Shown piece by piece: positions 7,329 to 12,949 of a stretch of DNA of 24,038 nt. A model generated the notes under the pieces. The model made no database searches. It saw only the letters and a list, made by a program, of their open reading frames with translations, and was not told the origin of the DNA. The stretch is from CALZJC01 sp041574955 (GTDB lineage Bacteria; Acidobacteriota; Thermoanaerobaculia; Multivoradales; JAHEKO01), in assembly GCA_041574955.1 (NCBI GenBank), contig JBFGNS010000058.1, positions 1-24,038 on the forward strand, given 5' to 3'. The translations under genes and the position numbers were made by a program. Each line of letters opens with the position of its first letter. Positions within the stretch are counted from its first letter, which is position 1.

Positions 7329-8462
7329 TCAGCCGCCGACACGGCGGAAGGTCAACCGCAGGGTCGAGCCCTCGGCCTGGGCTTTGTCCAGCACGACGCG
7401 AGGATCGACCAGATCGATCACCACGTGCTGCTCGCTGCCCGACGCACGGGAGTGGTAGCCGGTGCGCAGCTGCCGCACGCCACCGGCGCCGACCTCGATG
7501 GTGCGGGTGGGGTACGGCCTGCTGACGCCGTTGAACTGGACCAGCTGGCGGGGCGGATCGGTCAGCCGACTCTCGCTCCAAGAGCCCTCGGGCAGGCCGC
7601 CCTCGACCTCGATGGTCACCTCGACGCCGCCGCCTGTCCGCCGCCAGCCGAGGTCCTTCAACGCCTCCAGCGGCTCCGGGGCCGGCTCGCCCTCGGCGGC
7701 CTGCTCCTCGTCGGCGGCCGCCTGCCGTGGCAGCTCGCGGGGGGTCGTCTCGTCGGTCGGCAGCTCGGGTGGCCGGCTGAAGTAGCCGATCAGCAGGTAG
7801 ACCAGCGCGGCCACGATCAGGCCTGCCACCGCGATCGCCGCCAGCAGCTGCGGCCGCGTGCGGGGACGCACCGAGAAGGCGCGCGGCTTCCAACCCCGCG
7901 GCGGCGTCTGCATGCTCACCTCGGAGGGCTTCTCGCGCTCGTCGAGCAGCTCGTCGAGCACCGGCAGGGCGGCATCCAGCACCGCGGCGGCGGGTTTGGC
8001 GGGCGCCGGCGCGCCGGGCGGCGCCGCCTCGGGGCTGGCGACCTCCCGCTCCGCACGGCCGGCCGCCACGCCGGGCTCGCCGAGATCGAACGGCGCGCCG
8101 CCGCGCTCGCCGTGCTCCTCGACAATCTGCTGGATGAGCTCCCGGCCGCCGGGCTCGAGTGACAAAAACCGCACGCCCATGCCGGCCGGCCGATCCGGGC
8201 CCTCGGCGAAGCTGCGAACCCACAGCACCTTGCCGAGACCCGCCACCAGCGGCTCCTCGTCGCGCAGACGGACCTCGAAACGGAAGACGGTGCCGCGCAG
8301 CTTCGGCTCGGAGGTCTTGATGAACATCCCGCCGAGCGAGATGTTGGCCGAGTACTCTTGGATGAAGTTCGAGAAGTGGTCGAACTTCAGCACCACCTCA
8401 CGGTTGAGCGGTACGCGCTGGGACTCCAGCGGCAGCTCCGTCGAGTGGCCCGATTCGCTCAT
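7329..8462 (-). CDS. PilZ domain - transmembrane - AMIN domain fusion protein (PilZ-1)
   Basis: 377 residues. Residues about 13-115 are a PilZ domain of the TIGR02266 (myxobacterial-type) group, with R15/R21 and the NISLGG motif at 40-45 (D/NxSxxG), then GKVLWVR and PAGMGVRFL. PilZ domains often bind cyclic di-GMP, but the first motif here is RVPLNR (RxxxxR) rather than RxxxR, so binding is uncertain. A Pro/Ala/Glu linker (about 130-200) leads to one membrane helix (about 205-227) preceded by basic residues. Residues about 272-372 resemble an AMIN domain, the module that localises PilQ and AmiC to the envelope. Predicted topology is cytosolic PilZ and periplasmic AMIN. The start aligns residue for residue with the adjacent paralogue; AAGAGGG precedes the ATG. 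150 bp separate it from PilZ-2 upstream. Confidence 0.85.
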   Translation of the reverse strand: MSESGHSTELPLESQRVPLNREVVLKFDHFSNFIQEYSANISLGGMFIKTSEPKLRGTVFRFEVRLRDEEPLVAGLGKVLWVRSFAEGPDRPAGMGVRFLSLEPGGRELIQQIVEEHGERGGAPFDLGEPGVAAGRAEREVASPEAAPPGAPAPAKPAAAVLDAALPVLDELLDEREKPSEVSMQTPPRGWKPRAFSVRPRTRPQLLAAIAVAGLIVAALVYLLIGYFSRPPELPTDETTPRELPRQAAADEEQAAEGEPAPEPLEALKDLGWRRTGGGVEVTIEVEGGLPEGSWSESRLTDPPRQLVQFNGVSRPYPTRTIEVGAGGVRQLRTGYHSRASGSEQHVVIDLVDPRVVLDKAQAEGSTLRLTFRRVGG

Positions 8463-8481
8463 CCCTCTTGGCTCGTCCGTC

Positions 8482-8504
8482 TGACGGGCGCCCTCCGCCC
8501 GTCA
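8482..8504 (-). promoter_or_regulatory. 9-bp perfect hairpin at the expected 5' end of the PilZ-1 mRNA
   Basis: TGACGGGCG and CGCCCGTCA form a perfect 9-bp stem with a 5-nt loop. With the -10-like box at 8510-8515, transcription would begin at the first base of the stem, about 41 nt before the start codon at 8462. No U-tract follows on either strand, so a 5' stabilising or regulatory stem is more likely than a terminator. Confidence 0.45.
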
Positions 8505-8509
8505 CCGGC

Positions 8510-8515
8510 AATTTA
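8510..8515 (-). promoter_or_regulatory. -10-like box TAAATT for PilZ-1
   Basis: Reads TAAATT on the minus strand in an otherwise GC-rich gap, 47 nt upstream of the PilZ-1 ATG. No good -35 is visible at 16-18 nt. It would give PilZ-1 its own transcript, separate from PilZ-2. Confidence 0.45.
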
Positions 8516-8582
8516 ACAGAACCGCGATCGTCGGGTGCACGATCCAGGGGCCGACGACCCACCGCAGCCGGCCGCTCACCCC

Positions 8583-8607
8583 GGCGCCGGCCGCACCGGC
8601 CGGCGCC
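8583..8607 (-). terminator. terminator-like hairpin just after PilZ-2
   Basis: GGCGCCGGCC and GGCCGGCGCC form a perfect 10-bp stem with a 5-nt loop, starting 5 nt after the PilZ-2 stop on the minus strand. No U-tract follows, so it is either an atypical terminator or a 3'-end barrier. It supports separate PilZ-1 and PilZ-2 transcripts. Confidence 0.5.
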
Positions 8608-8612
8608 TCGGC

Positions 8613-9251
8613 TCAGGTCAGCAGGATCAACATCGCCGAGCTGGCCAGCAGCACGGCGAGTGTCGCCCACAGCGCCAGCAGACCGTGCCGGGCGGGCCGG
8701 CGTGCCATCGCCCGCCCGGCCAGCGGGTTGAGCCGCTCGTCGAGCAGCACGGTGGCCACCGGCCGAGGGTCGGACGGCTGGGACTCGGCAGCCGCCTCGG
8801 GCTCGCCGGCCGGCTGCGGCCGGTCGGCGAACAGCTCCTCCACGCCGACGGTACCCACCGGCCGGAGGGCCGGATCGAACGGCGTCCCACCGCGGCCAAC
8901 GTGGGCCGCGACCATCCCGGAGATCACCGCGCGGCTGTCGTCGTCCAGCTTGAGGAACCGCACGCCCATGCCGGCCGGCCGATCCGGGCCTTCGTCTTGC
9001 TCCCGCACCCACACCACCTCACCGACGCCGTGGATCAGCCGCTGGCGGTCGGCCAGCTGCACTTCGAACAGGAAGACGCTTGCCGGCGGCTCCGGCACCC
9101 AGGCGCTGATGAACATCCCCTTGAGCGAGATGTTGGCGGCGTACTCGTTGATGAAGCCATCGCGGTGCTGGAACTTGAGGGTGATCCTGCGCTCCAGCGG
9201 CACGCGCCGAGACTCGAAAGGTATGTCGTGGGCCAGCGCCTGGTCTGTCAT
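8613..9251 (-). CDS. tail-anchored PilZ domain protein (PilZ-2)
   Basis: 212 residues. Residues about 13-115 are a TIGR02266-type PilZ domain with RVPLER and NISLKG (residues 40-45, D/NxSxxG kept), then GEVVWVR and PAGMGVRFL. It aligns without gaps to PilZ-1 over the first ~126 residues, which fixes the ATG at 9251 over the GTG at 9272. A Pro/Glu-rich linker is followed by a single hydrophobic helix at residues about 189-211 that ends the protein, so it is predicted to be anchored by its tail with PilZ in the cytosol. Unlike PilZ-1 it has no periplasmic domain. The role is probably in c-di-GMP-linked control of motility, pili or envelope, inferred from the family; ligand binding is not shown. 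No Shine-Dalgarno is visible; a promoter -10 lies 7 nt before the ATG. Confidence 0.88.
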   Translation of the reverse strand: MTDQALAHDIPFESRRVPLERRITLKFQHRDGFINEYAANISLKGMFISAWVPEPPASVFLFEVQLADRQRLIHGVGEVVWVREQDEGPDRPAGMGVRFLKLDDDSRAVISGMVAAHVGRGGTPFDPALRPVGTVGVEELFADRPQPAGEPEAAAESQPSDPRPVATVLLDERLNPLAGRAMARRPARHGLLALWATLAVLLASSAMLILLT

Positions 9252-9258
9252 TGGTGCC

Positions 9259-9287
9259 AGTGTACGCGCCACCGGACGCGGTGTAAG
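9259..9287 (-). promoter_or_regulatory. sigma-70-like promoter for PilZ-2, leaderless
   Basis: On the minus strand CTTACA (9282-9287; 4 of 6 to TTGACA) is followed after 17 nt by TACACT (9259-9264), then 7 nt to the ATG at 9251. The expected start of transcription is at or next to the start codon, and no Shine-Dalgarno is present. Confidence 0.55.
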
Positions 9288-9315
9288 TGGACTCCGTCAC
9301 AACCGGCGTCGCCTC

Positions 9316-9337
9316 CCGTGGGCAGCCGCAGCCACGG
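9316..9337. promoter_or_regulatory. inverted repeat CCGTGG-N10-CCACGG, possible enhancer-binding site
   Basis: Perfect 6-bp arms (9316-9321 and 9332-9337) with a 10-nt spacer. The centre is about 98 bp upstream of the predicted start of the sigma-54 promoter, in the usual range for a bacterial enhancer-binding protein. The arms are short and could arise by chance in GC-rich DNA. Confidence 0.35.
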
Positions 9338-9398
9338 CCGGGGACGGTGGCGCCGCCGCCGGCCCGAGCAGCCGCGACCGGCGGGGAGAACCGAGGTC

Positions 9399-9414
9399 TG
9401 GCACGAGCCTTGCT
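9399..9414 (+). promoter_or_regulatory. sigma-54 (RpoN) -24/-12 promoter
   Basis: TGGCAC-GAGCC-TTGCT matches the sigma-54 consensus TGGCACN5TTGCW at every fixed position, with GG at -25/-24 and GC at -13/-12 exactly 12 nt apart. The start of transcription should be near 9425 on the plus strand. No annotated gene follows in that direction; the metzincin downstream is on the opposite strand. Confidence 0.7.
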
Positions 9415-9424
9415 TCAGCAAATG

Positions 9425-9523
9425 ATGCCTACCGAGCGTTCCCCTACCCCCCCTCAACCACCCCACCAAACCCAACCCACCGGTGCCGGCCTCCTTGCTC
9501 GGGAGACCGGCACCCGCCCCCCC
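9425..9523 (+). ncRNA. candidate sigma-54-dependent C-rich small RNA
   Basis: Predicted transcript from the -24/-12 promoter. It would consist of a single-stranded, almost G-free C/A/U tract (9441-9481, runs CCCC, CCCCCCC, CCCC) followed by a stem-loop at 9482-9514 and a C-rich tail. C-rich single-stranded tracts in bacterial sRNAs can pair with purine-rich ribosome-binding sites. A 60-codon ORF beginning at the predicted start (ATG 9425, stop 9604) is possible as a leaderless Pro-rich peptide, but it runs antisense into the metzincin 3' end and looks like chance. The call rests on the promoter and hairpin only; there is no homology. Confidence 0.4.
9482..9514. terminator. bidirectional hairpin between convergent transcripts
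   Basis: GGTGCCGG and CCGGCACC close the stem (8 bp), with a further CTCC/GGAG stem and a 7-nt loop. The single internal mismatch is C-A on the plus strand and a U-G wobble on the minus strand. It lies 36 nt past the metzincin stop and about 57 nt past the sigma-54 start, so it could end both transcripts. The flanks are C-rich or G-rich rather than U-rich. Confidence 0.5.
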
Positions 9524-9549
9524 TTCCCGGTCGGCGGACCGCTCGCGCC

Positions 9550-11793
9550 TCATCCTGGCGGCTCGGCGCGCGGCGGCGTACGCACGACCAGCTCGTTGGA
9601 GTAGTCCGAGCGGCCGGCCGGGCCGCGCGCCGCGACCCGGAAGGTGTAGGCCGTGTCCGGTCGCAGGCCGGCGACCACCACCGTCCGGACGTTCGCCGTG
9701 ACCCTCGCCACGCCCTCGAACTTGGTGGCGTCGATGCGCATCTCCACCACGAAGCCGTCCTCGTCGGCGGAGTTGTCCTGCCACCGCAGCCGCACCGCCC
9801 GCGGCGACACCGCCGCGCCGCGCAGCTGGCTGGGCGCCGGCAGCCGCCGCTCGCGGTCGGGCGGCAGGCAGACATCGGCCCCCGGCAGTCCGAACTCGGC
9901 GCCGGCGCCGTCTACGCACACCAGCTCGCCACGGCACTCGCGGTCGGCGTCGCAGTCGCCCTCGCCGACGTCGCACTGACCGCAGGCACGGCAGTAGTCG
10001 GCCTCGCCCAGCGACGCCACGCAGCCGGGCTGGCCCAGCACGCAGACGTCGACGTCCGGCGCCAGGCCGAACTGGGCTCCCACGTCCTCGGCGCAGCGCG
10101 ACAGGATCGGCAGCGCGCAGTCGCTGCGGTCGACGCAGTTGCCCTCGCCGTGACGGCACGGTCCGCAGGCCCGGCAGTAGTCCGGGTGGCCGAGCGGATA
10201 GGGGCAGAAGCCGCCGGAGCGGTGGCCGCAGACGTCGGTGGTGGCCGGCAGGCCGAAGTCGGCGCCGGCGTCATCGAGGCAGGACAGACCGCTCTGGCAG
10301 TCGTCGTCGCCGTCGCAGTCGCCGTCGCCGAAGCCGCATGGTCCACACACCCGGCAGCGGTCGGGGTGCCCCTGCGGCAGCGGGCAGGCCGCGCCGCGGC
10401 GCAGGCAGACGTCGGTGGCGGCGTCGAAGCCGAACTCCTCGCCGGCATCGACGGCGCACAGCAGGTCGGCGGCGCACTCCGCGTCGCCGTCGCAGTCGCC
10501 CTCCCGCTCGGCGCACGGACCGCAGTCCCGGCAGAAGTCGGGATGGCCGGGCGCCAGCGTGCAGCCGGCGGCCGGCGCCCGGAAGGCGGCGACCTCGCCG
10601 GCGGTCTCTTCGAGCCGCCGGGCGTTGTCGCGCTCGCCGGCCACCCCGGTCCTCCGGCCGCGGTACGACACCGCCGGGTTGGAGAAGAACGGCTGCGAGG
10701 GACAGCCTCCGAGACACGACGACGAGTACGCCATCACGGTCCGGTAGAGGCCGTCGTGCAGGTGGCCGAAGGCGTAGCCGGCCACCGGCGCGCCGCCCGA
10801 GGCGTTGTCCGGGTCGTGATCGGCGCCCTGCAGGTGCCCGACCTCGTGGGCGAAGGTCAGCGACGAGACGCCGCAGCCGAGGTAGACGTCGAACACCGCG
10901 TCGCGCTCGCCGCCGCCGCGGCCGTAGATCATCGCCGCCGTGCCGCAGAACCCGAGGTCGCGGCCGAACAGCAGACCGACGAGGTCGGCGCCATGGCGGT
11001 CGCGCAGACGCCTCACCTCGGGGTCGCTGCGCAGCCAGGCGCGGTTGTCGTCGTGCGAGCGTGGCGGGCCGGGAGGCGCCAGCAGCTGGCTGTGGACCAG
11101 CCGAAGCCGCGGCCGGATGCGGCTGTTGCGGTAGGCGGCGTTGGTCAGGTCGACGTTGTTTTGGATCACCGCCTCCACCGCGGCGCGCCCGCCGAGCCGA
11201 TCGCGGGTAGCCGCGTCGTACAGCACCATGACGTCGATCGGCGAGCCGCGCGGCGCGGTCTCGACGGCCCCCGTCTCTACGGCCCCGGTCTCTACGACGG
11301 CGTCACCGGCGGCAGCGCCGAACCCGGAGGAGCTCGCCGCCGGCGCCGAGCCCACCAGGCCGCAGCCGGGAAGTCGAGCGGGGTCGATCGTCAGCAGCGC
11401 TTGCCCGCCCCCCGGCAGCGGCACGATCTCCAGCTGGCGGTCACCCGCCCACACCACACCGGCCAGCCGGCCGGCGACGGCCGTGACCAGCATCTCGCCG
11501 CCGCCCCGCACCCTGCCGTGCCACAGGAAGCTGTCGGGGCCGCGCCGCTCGAAGCGCCGGCGCACGGCGCTCACGGTCTCACCGTCGGACAGCTCGACGT
11601 CGATGGCGACGGGTCGCCCGGCCAGCCAGGCGGCGTCCACCTCCAGGCGCGAAGCCTCCACCGCCGACTCCCGCCAGCCGCCGGCCGCCAGCCGTTCGCC
11701 GGCGCGCAGCCGCGGCCGCTCGGCCAACGCCGGCGCGGTCAGGGAGAGCAGGGCGCAAGCCACCACCCAGCGGCTGAGGGATCGGGTCCTCAC
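9550..11793 (-). CDS. secreted metzincin metalloprotease with four 8-Cys repeats and a C-terminal fibronectin III domain
   Basis: 747 residues from a GTG start. Residues 1-24 are a signal peptide (ending APALA). Residues about 25-175 look like a propeptide region. The catalytic domain (about 184-405) has the metzincin zinc site HEVGHLQGADHD (H316, E317, H320, H326) and a Met-turn (M354 in VMAY), as in reprolysin-like proteases. Residues 411-644 are four tandem repeats of 59-61 residues, each with eight Cys in the pattern C-x9-C-x2-C-x2-C-x6-C-x5-C-x5/7-C-x15/16-C, starting at C411, C470, C530 and C591. A fibronectin type III domain (about 651-739) ends the protein. It probably acts outside the cell on proteins, with the repeats as a disulfide-rich binding or spacer region. 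The start at 11793 is chosen for the signal peptide; it has no Shine-Dalgarno, and TAGAAT lies 8 nt upstream. A start farther upstream would bury the signal peptide. Confidence 0.88.
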   Translation of the reverse strand: MRTRSLSRWVVACALLSLTAPALAERPRLRAGERLAAGGWRESAVEASRLEVDAAWLAGRPVAIDVELSDGETVSAVRRRFERRGPDSFLWHGRVRGGGEMLVTAVAGRLAGVVWAGDRQLEIVPLPGGGQALLTIDPARLPGCGLVGSAPAASSSGFGAAAGDAVVETGAVETGAVETAPRGSPIDVMVLYDAATRDRLGGRAAVEAVIQNNVDLTNAAYRNSRIRPRLRLVHSQLLAPPGPPRSHDDNRAWLRSDPEVRRLRDRHGADLVGLLFGRDLGFCGTAAMIYGRGGGERDAVFDVYLGCGVSSLTFAHEVGHLQGADHDPDNASGGAPVAGYAFGHLHDGLYRTVMAYSSSCLGGCPSQPFFSNPAVSYRGRRTGVAGERDNARRLEETAGEVAAFRAPAAGCTLAPGHPDFCRDCGPCAEREGDCDGDAECAADLLCAVDAGEEFGFDAATDVCLRRGAACPLPQGHPDRCRVCGPCGFGDGDCDGDDDCQSGLSCLDDAGADFGLPATTDVCGHRSGGFCPYPLGHPDYCRACGPCRHGEGNCVDRSDCALPILSRCAEDVGAQFGLAPDVDVCVLGQPGCVASLGEADYCRACGQCDVGEGDCDADRECRGELVCVDGAGAEFGLPGADVCLPPDRERRLPAPSQLRGAAVSPRAVRLRWQDNSADEDGFVVEMRIDATKFEGVARVTANVRTVVVAGLRPDTAYTFRVAARGPAGRSDYSNELVVRTPPRAEPPG
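11258..11302. repeat. 15-bp x 3 tandem repeat inside the metzincin gene
   Basis: Three copies of a 15-bp unit (plus strand GTCTCTACGGCCCCG and variants) encode VETGA-type units at residues about 165-180, between the propeptide and the catalytic domain. The first two copies differ at two positions; the third diverges at its 3' end. Confidence 0.7.
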
Positions 11794-11801
11794 CGTCGCC
11801 G

Positions 11802-11807
11802 ATTCTA
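11802..11807 (-). promoter_or_regulatory. -10-like box TAGAAT before the metzincin (leaderless promoter P2)
   Basis: TAGAAT on the minus strand with 8 nt to the GTG at 11793. No good -35 is present. It would produce a leaderless mRNA from the proximal promoter. Confidence 0.4.
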
Positions 11808-11876
11808 CGCCCAAAACGCTTGCGGTGTGTGCCGGCCGGCTAGCCGAGCGGCCGGTCACCGTCTGCGCCGCCTACA

Positions 11877-11904
11877 GGTCGGGCCGCCGGATGGCGGCCC
11901 GACC
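11877..11904 (-). terminator. 12-bp perfect hairpin in the metzincin upstream region
   Basis: GGTCGGGCCGCC and GGCGGCCCGACC pair perfectly around a 4-nt loop. It is about 97 nt after the predicted start from P1 (near 12000) and 84 nt before the metzincin start codon. It could end a short RNA, attenuate the metzincin leader, or act on plus-strand transcripts. There is no U-tract on either side. Confidence 0.45.
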
Positions 11905-12000
11905 GGCCTGGGCTCCTGCCCCGAAACCCCGGCCTCGCCTTCGTACCTCCGGACCGGCTCGCCTTGCGCGGGCGGAGACTGGAAGGCCCCACCGATTGGG
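11877..12000 (-). ncRNA. candidate structured leader or small RNA from promoter P1
   Basis: The ~124 nt from the predicted start to the 12-bp hairpin can form nested stems: GCCTTC/GAAGGC (plus coordinates 11937-11942 with 11982-11987) enclosing CTCCG/CGGAG (11947-11951 with 11973-11977). No riboswitch family was recognised and no ORF on the minus strand is convincing. It may be the 5' leader of the metzincin mRNA or a separate RNA. Confidence 0.35.
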
Positions 12001-12006
12001 GGCAGA

Positions 12007-12036
12007 ACTGTAAGGCCAAACGTAACGCCCTGTCAA
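12007..12036 (-). promoter_or_regulatory. strong sigma-70-like promoter P1 toward the metzincin
   Basis: On the minus strand a perfect TTGACA (12031-12036) is followed after 18 nt by TACAGT (12007-12012). The predicted start is near 12000, about 207 nt before the metzincin start codon. It lies 54 bp past the stop of the MerR/TPR gene. Confidence 0.6.
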
Positions 12037-12089
12037 GGGCCACCGCCGGAGCCGGCCAGGGAGCGGCTCGCGGGGACCGCAACGGGCCT

Positions 12090-12935
12090 TCAGCCGCCCG
12101 CTCCGACCAGGTCGCGGTAGGTCTTCAAATGACGGAAAGCCTGCGCCCGTCTGCCCAGCCGCTCGTAAACCGCCGACAGGTTGAAGTACGCGTCGGCGTG
12201 GGCCGGCTCCAGACGGATGGCCAGGCGGTAGGCGCGCGCCGCCTCCTCCAGCCGGCCGAGATCCTGCAGCGCCACCCCCAGATCGTAGGCCGCGGTGGGA
12301 TCGGAGGGACTGAGCTCCAGCGCCCGGCGGTAGTGGCGGGCGGCGGCGTCGACGTCGCCCTGCTCGTGCAGCAGCCGGCCGAGGTTGACGTGCGCGTCGG
12401 TGTGCTCGGGGTCGAGCCGGATCGCCTCGAGATAGGCCCGCACCGCCTCGTCGACCGCCGTCGCCTCCAGCTCGTAGCCGGTCTCGAACCAGTCCTCGGC
12501 GGTCGGGCCGTCCGGCTGGCGGTGCGCCGCGTTCGCCGCCAGGCGCGCGATCGGCACGGCGCGCTCGGCCAGATCGGCCACCTGGAAGTCCAGGATCCGC
12601 TGCCCGGAGTCGGCCACCCAGGCGTCCCCACCGTGGCGCACCACCACCTGGCTGCCATCGACGGTGATCCGCACCGCCGCCAGACTCCGCCCGCGCGGCA
12701 GCTTCTCCTTGAGCCGCTGGAGCAGCCGCTTGACCCGCGCGGCGCCGATGCCGCCGGCCTCGAGGTCGCGCGCCGCCCGCAGCACCACCAGGTCCTGGAA
12801 ACCGAACAGGAAGCGGCCGCCGGCGGCGCGCCGCGGCGACACGAAGCCGGCGTTGACCAGCGACCGCACCCGCTCCGGCGACACCCGAAGCAGCTGCGCG
12901 ACCTGACGGGTCGAGAAGCCTGCCAGCGGCGCCAT
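12090..12935 (-). CDS. MerR-like HTH plus TPR protein, downstream of ku
   Basis: 281 residues. Residues about 6-80 are a MerR-type winged helix: FSTRQVAQLLRVSPERVRSLVNAG, then a wing (PRRAAGGRFLFGFQDLVVLRAA) and a helix that binds DNA in this family. Residues about 85-125 are a short beta region. Residues about 145-280 hold three to four TPR units (for example AIRLDPEHTDAHVNLGRLLH and ALELSPSDPTAAYDLGVALQ), usually protein-binding. No effector domain of classical MerR regulators is present. The ATG at 12935 is 14 bp past the ku stop with no clear Shine-Dalgarno, so translation is probably coupled. Its place suggests a regulator or partner of the end-joining genes; this is inference from context. 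A longer open frame through ku in another frame is not real. Confidence 0.85.
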   Translation of the reverse strand: MAPLAGFSTRQVAQLLRVSPERVRSLVNAGFVSPRRAAGGRFLFGFQDLVVLRAARDLEAGGIGAARVKRLLQRLKEKLPRGRSLAAVRITVDGSQVVVRHGGDAWVADSGQRILDFQVADLAERAVPIARLAANAAHRQPDGPTAEDWFETGYELEATAVDEAVRAYLEAIRLDPEHTDAHVNLGRLLHEQGDVDAAARHYRRALELSPSDPTAAYDLGVALQDLGRLEEAARAYRLAIRLEPAHADAYFNLSAVYERLGRRAQAFRHLKTYRDLVGAGG

Positions 12936-12949
12936 GCCGAGGTACGCGA

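Noticed and set aside
8482..8504. 9-bp hairpin as the terminator of PilZ-2
   Set aside because: It is more than 100 nt past the PilZ-2 stop and downstream of a -10-like box for PilZ-1. The closer 10-bp hairpin at 8583-8607 is the better terminator candidate.
9425..9604. Leaderless 60-codon Pro-rich ORF starting at the predicted sigma-54 start site
   Set aside because: It overlaps the metzincin 3' end antisense and has low-complexity composition and no domain. The C-rich tract and hairpin fit an RNA better. Kept only as an alternative in the ncRNA entry.
11794..12000. Known riboswitch, SRP RNA or 6S RNA in the metzincin leader
   Set aside because: No SRP GGAAGG-AGCAG motif, no recognised cobalamin or GEMM core sequence, and no 6S-type closing stem with central bubble could be identified by eye.
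8728..12120. Plus-strand open frame of 1130 codons
   Set aside because: It is antisense to PilZ-2 and the metzincin, crosses the regulatory gaps, and encodes Arg/Ala/Gly-rich text with no domain. Long stop-free antisense frames are expected in GC-rich DNA.
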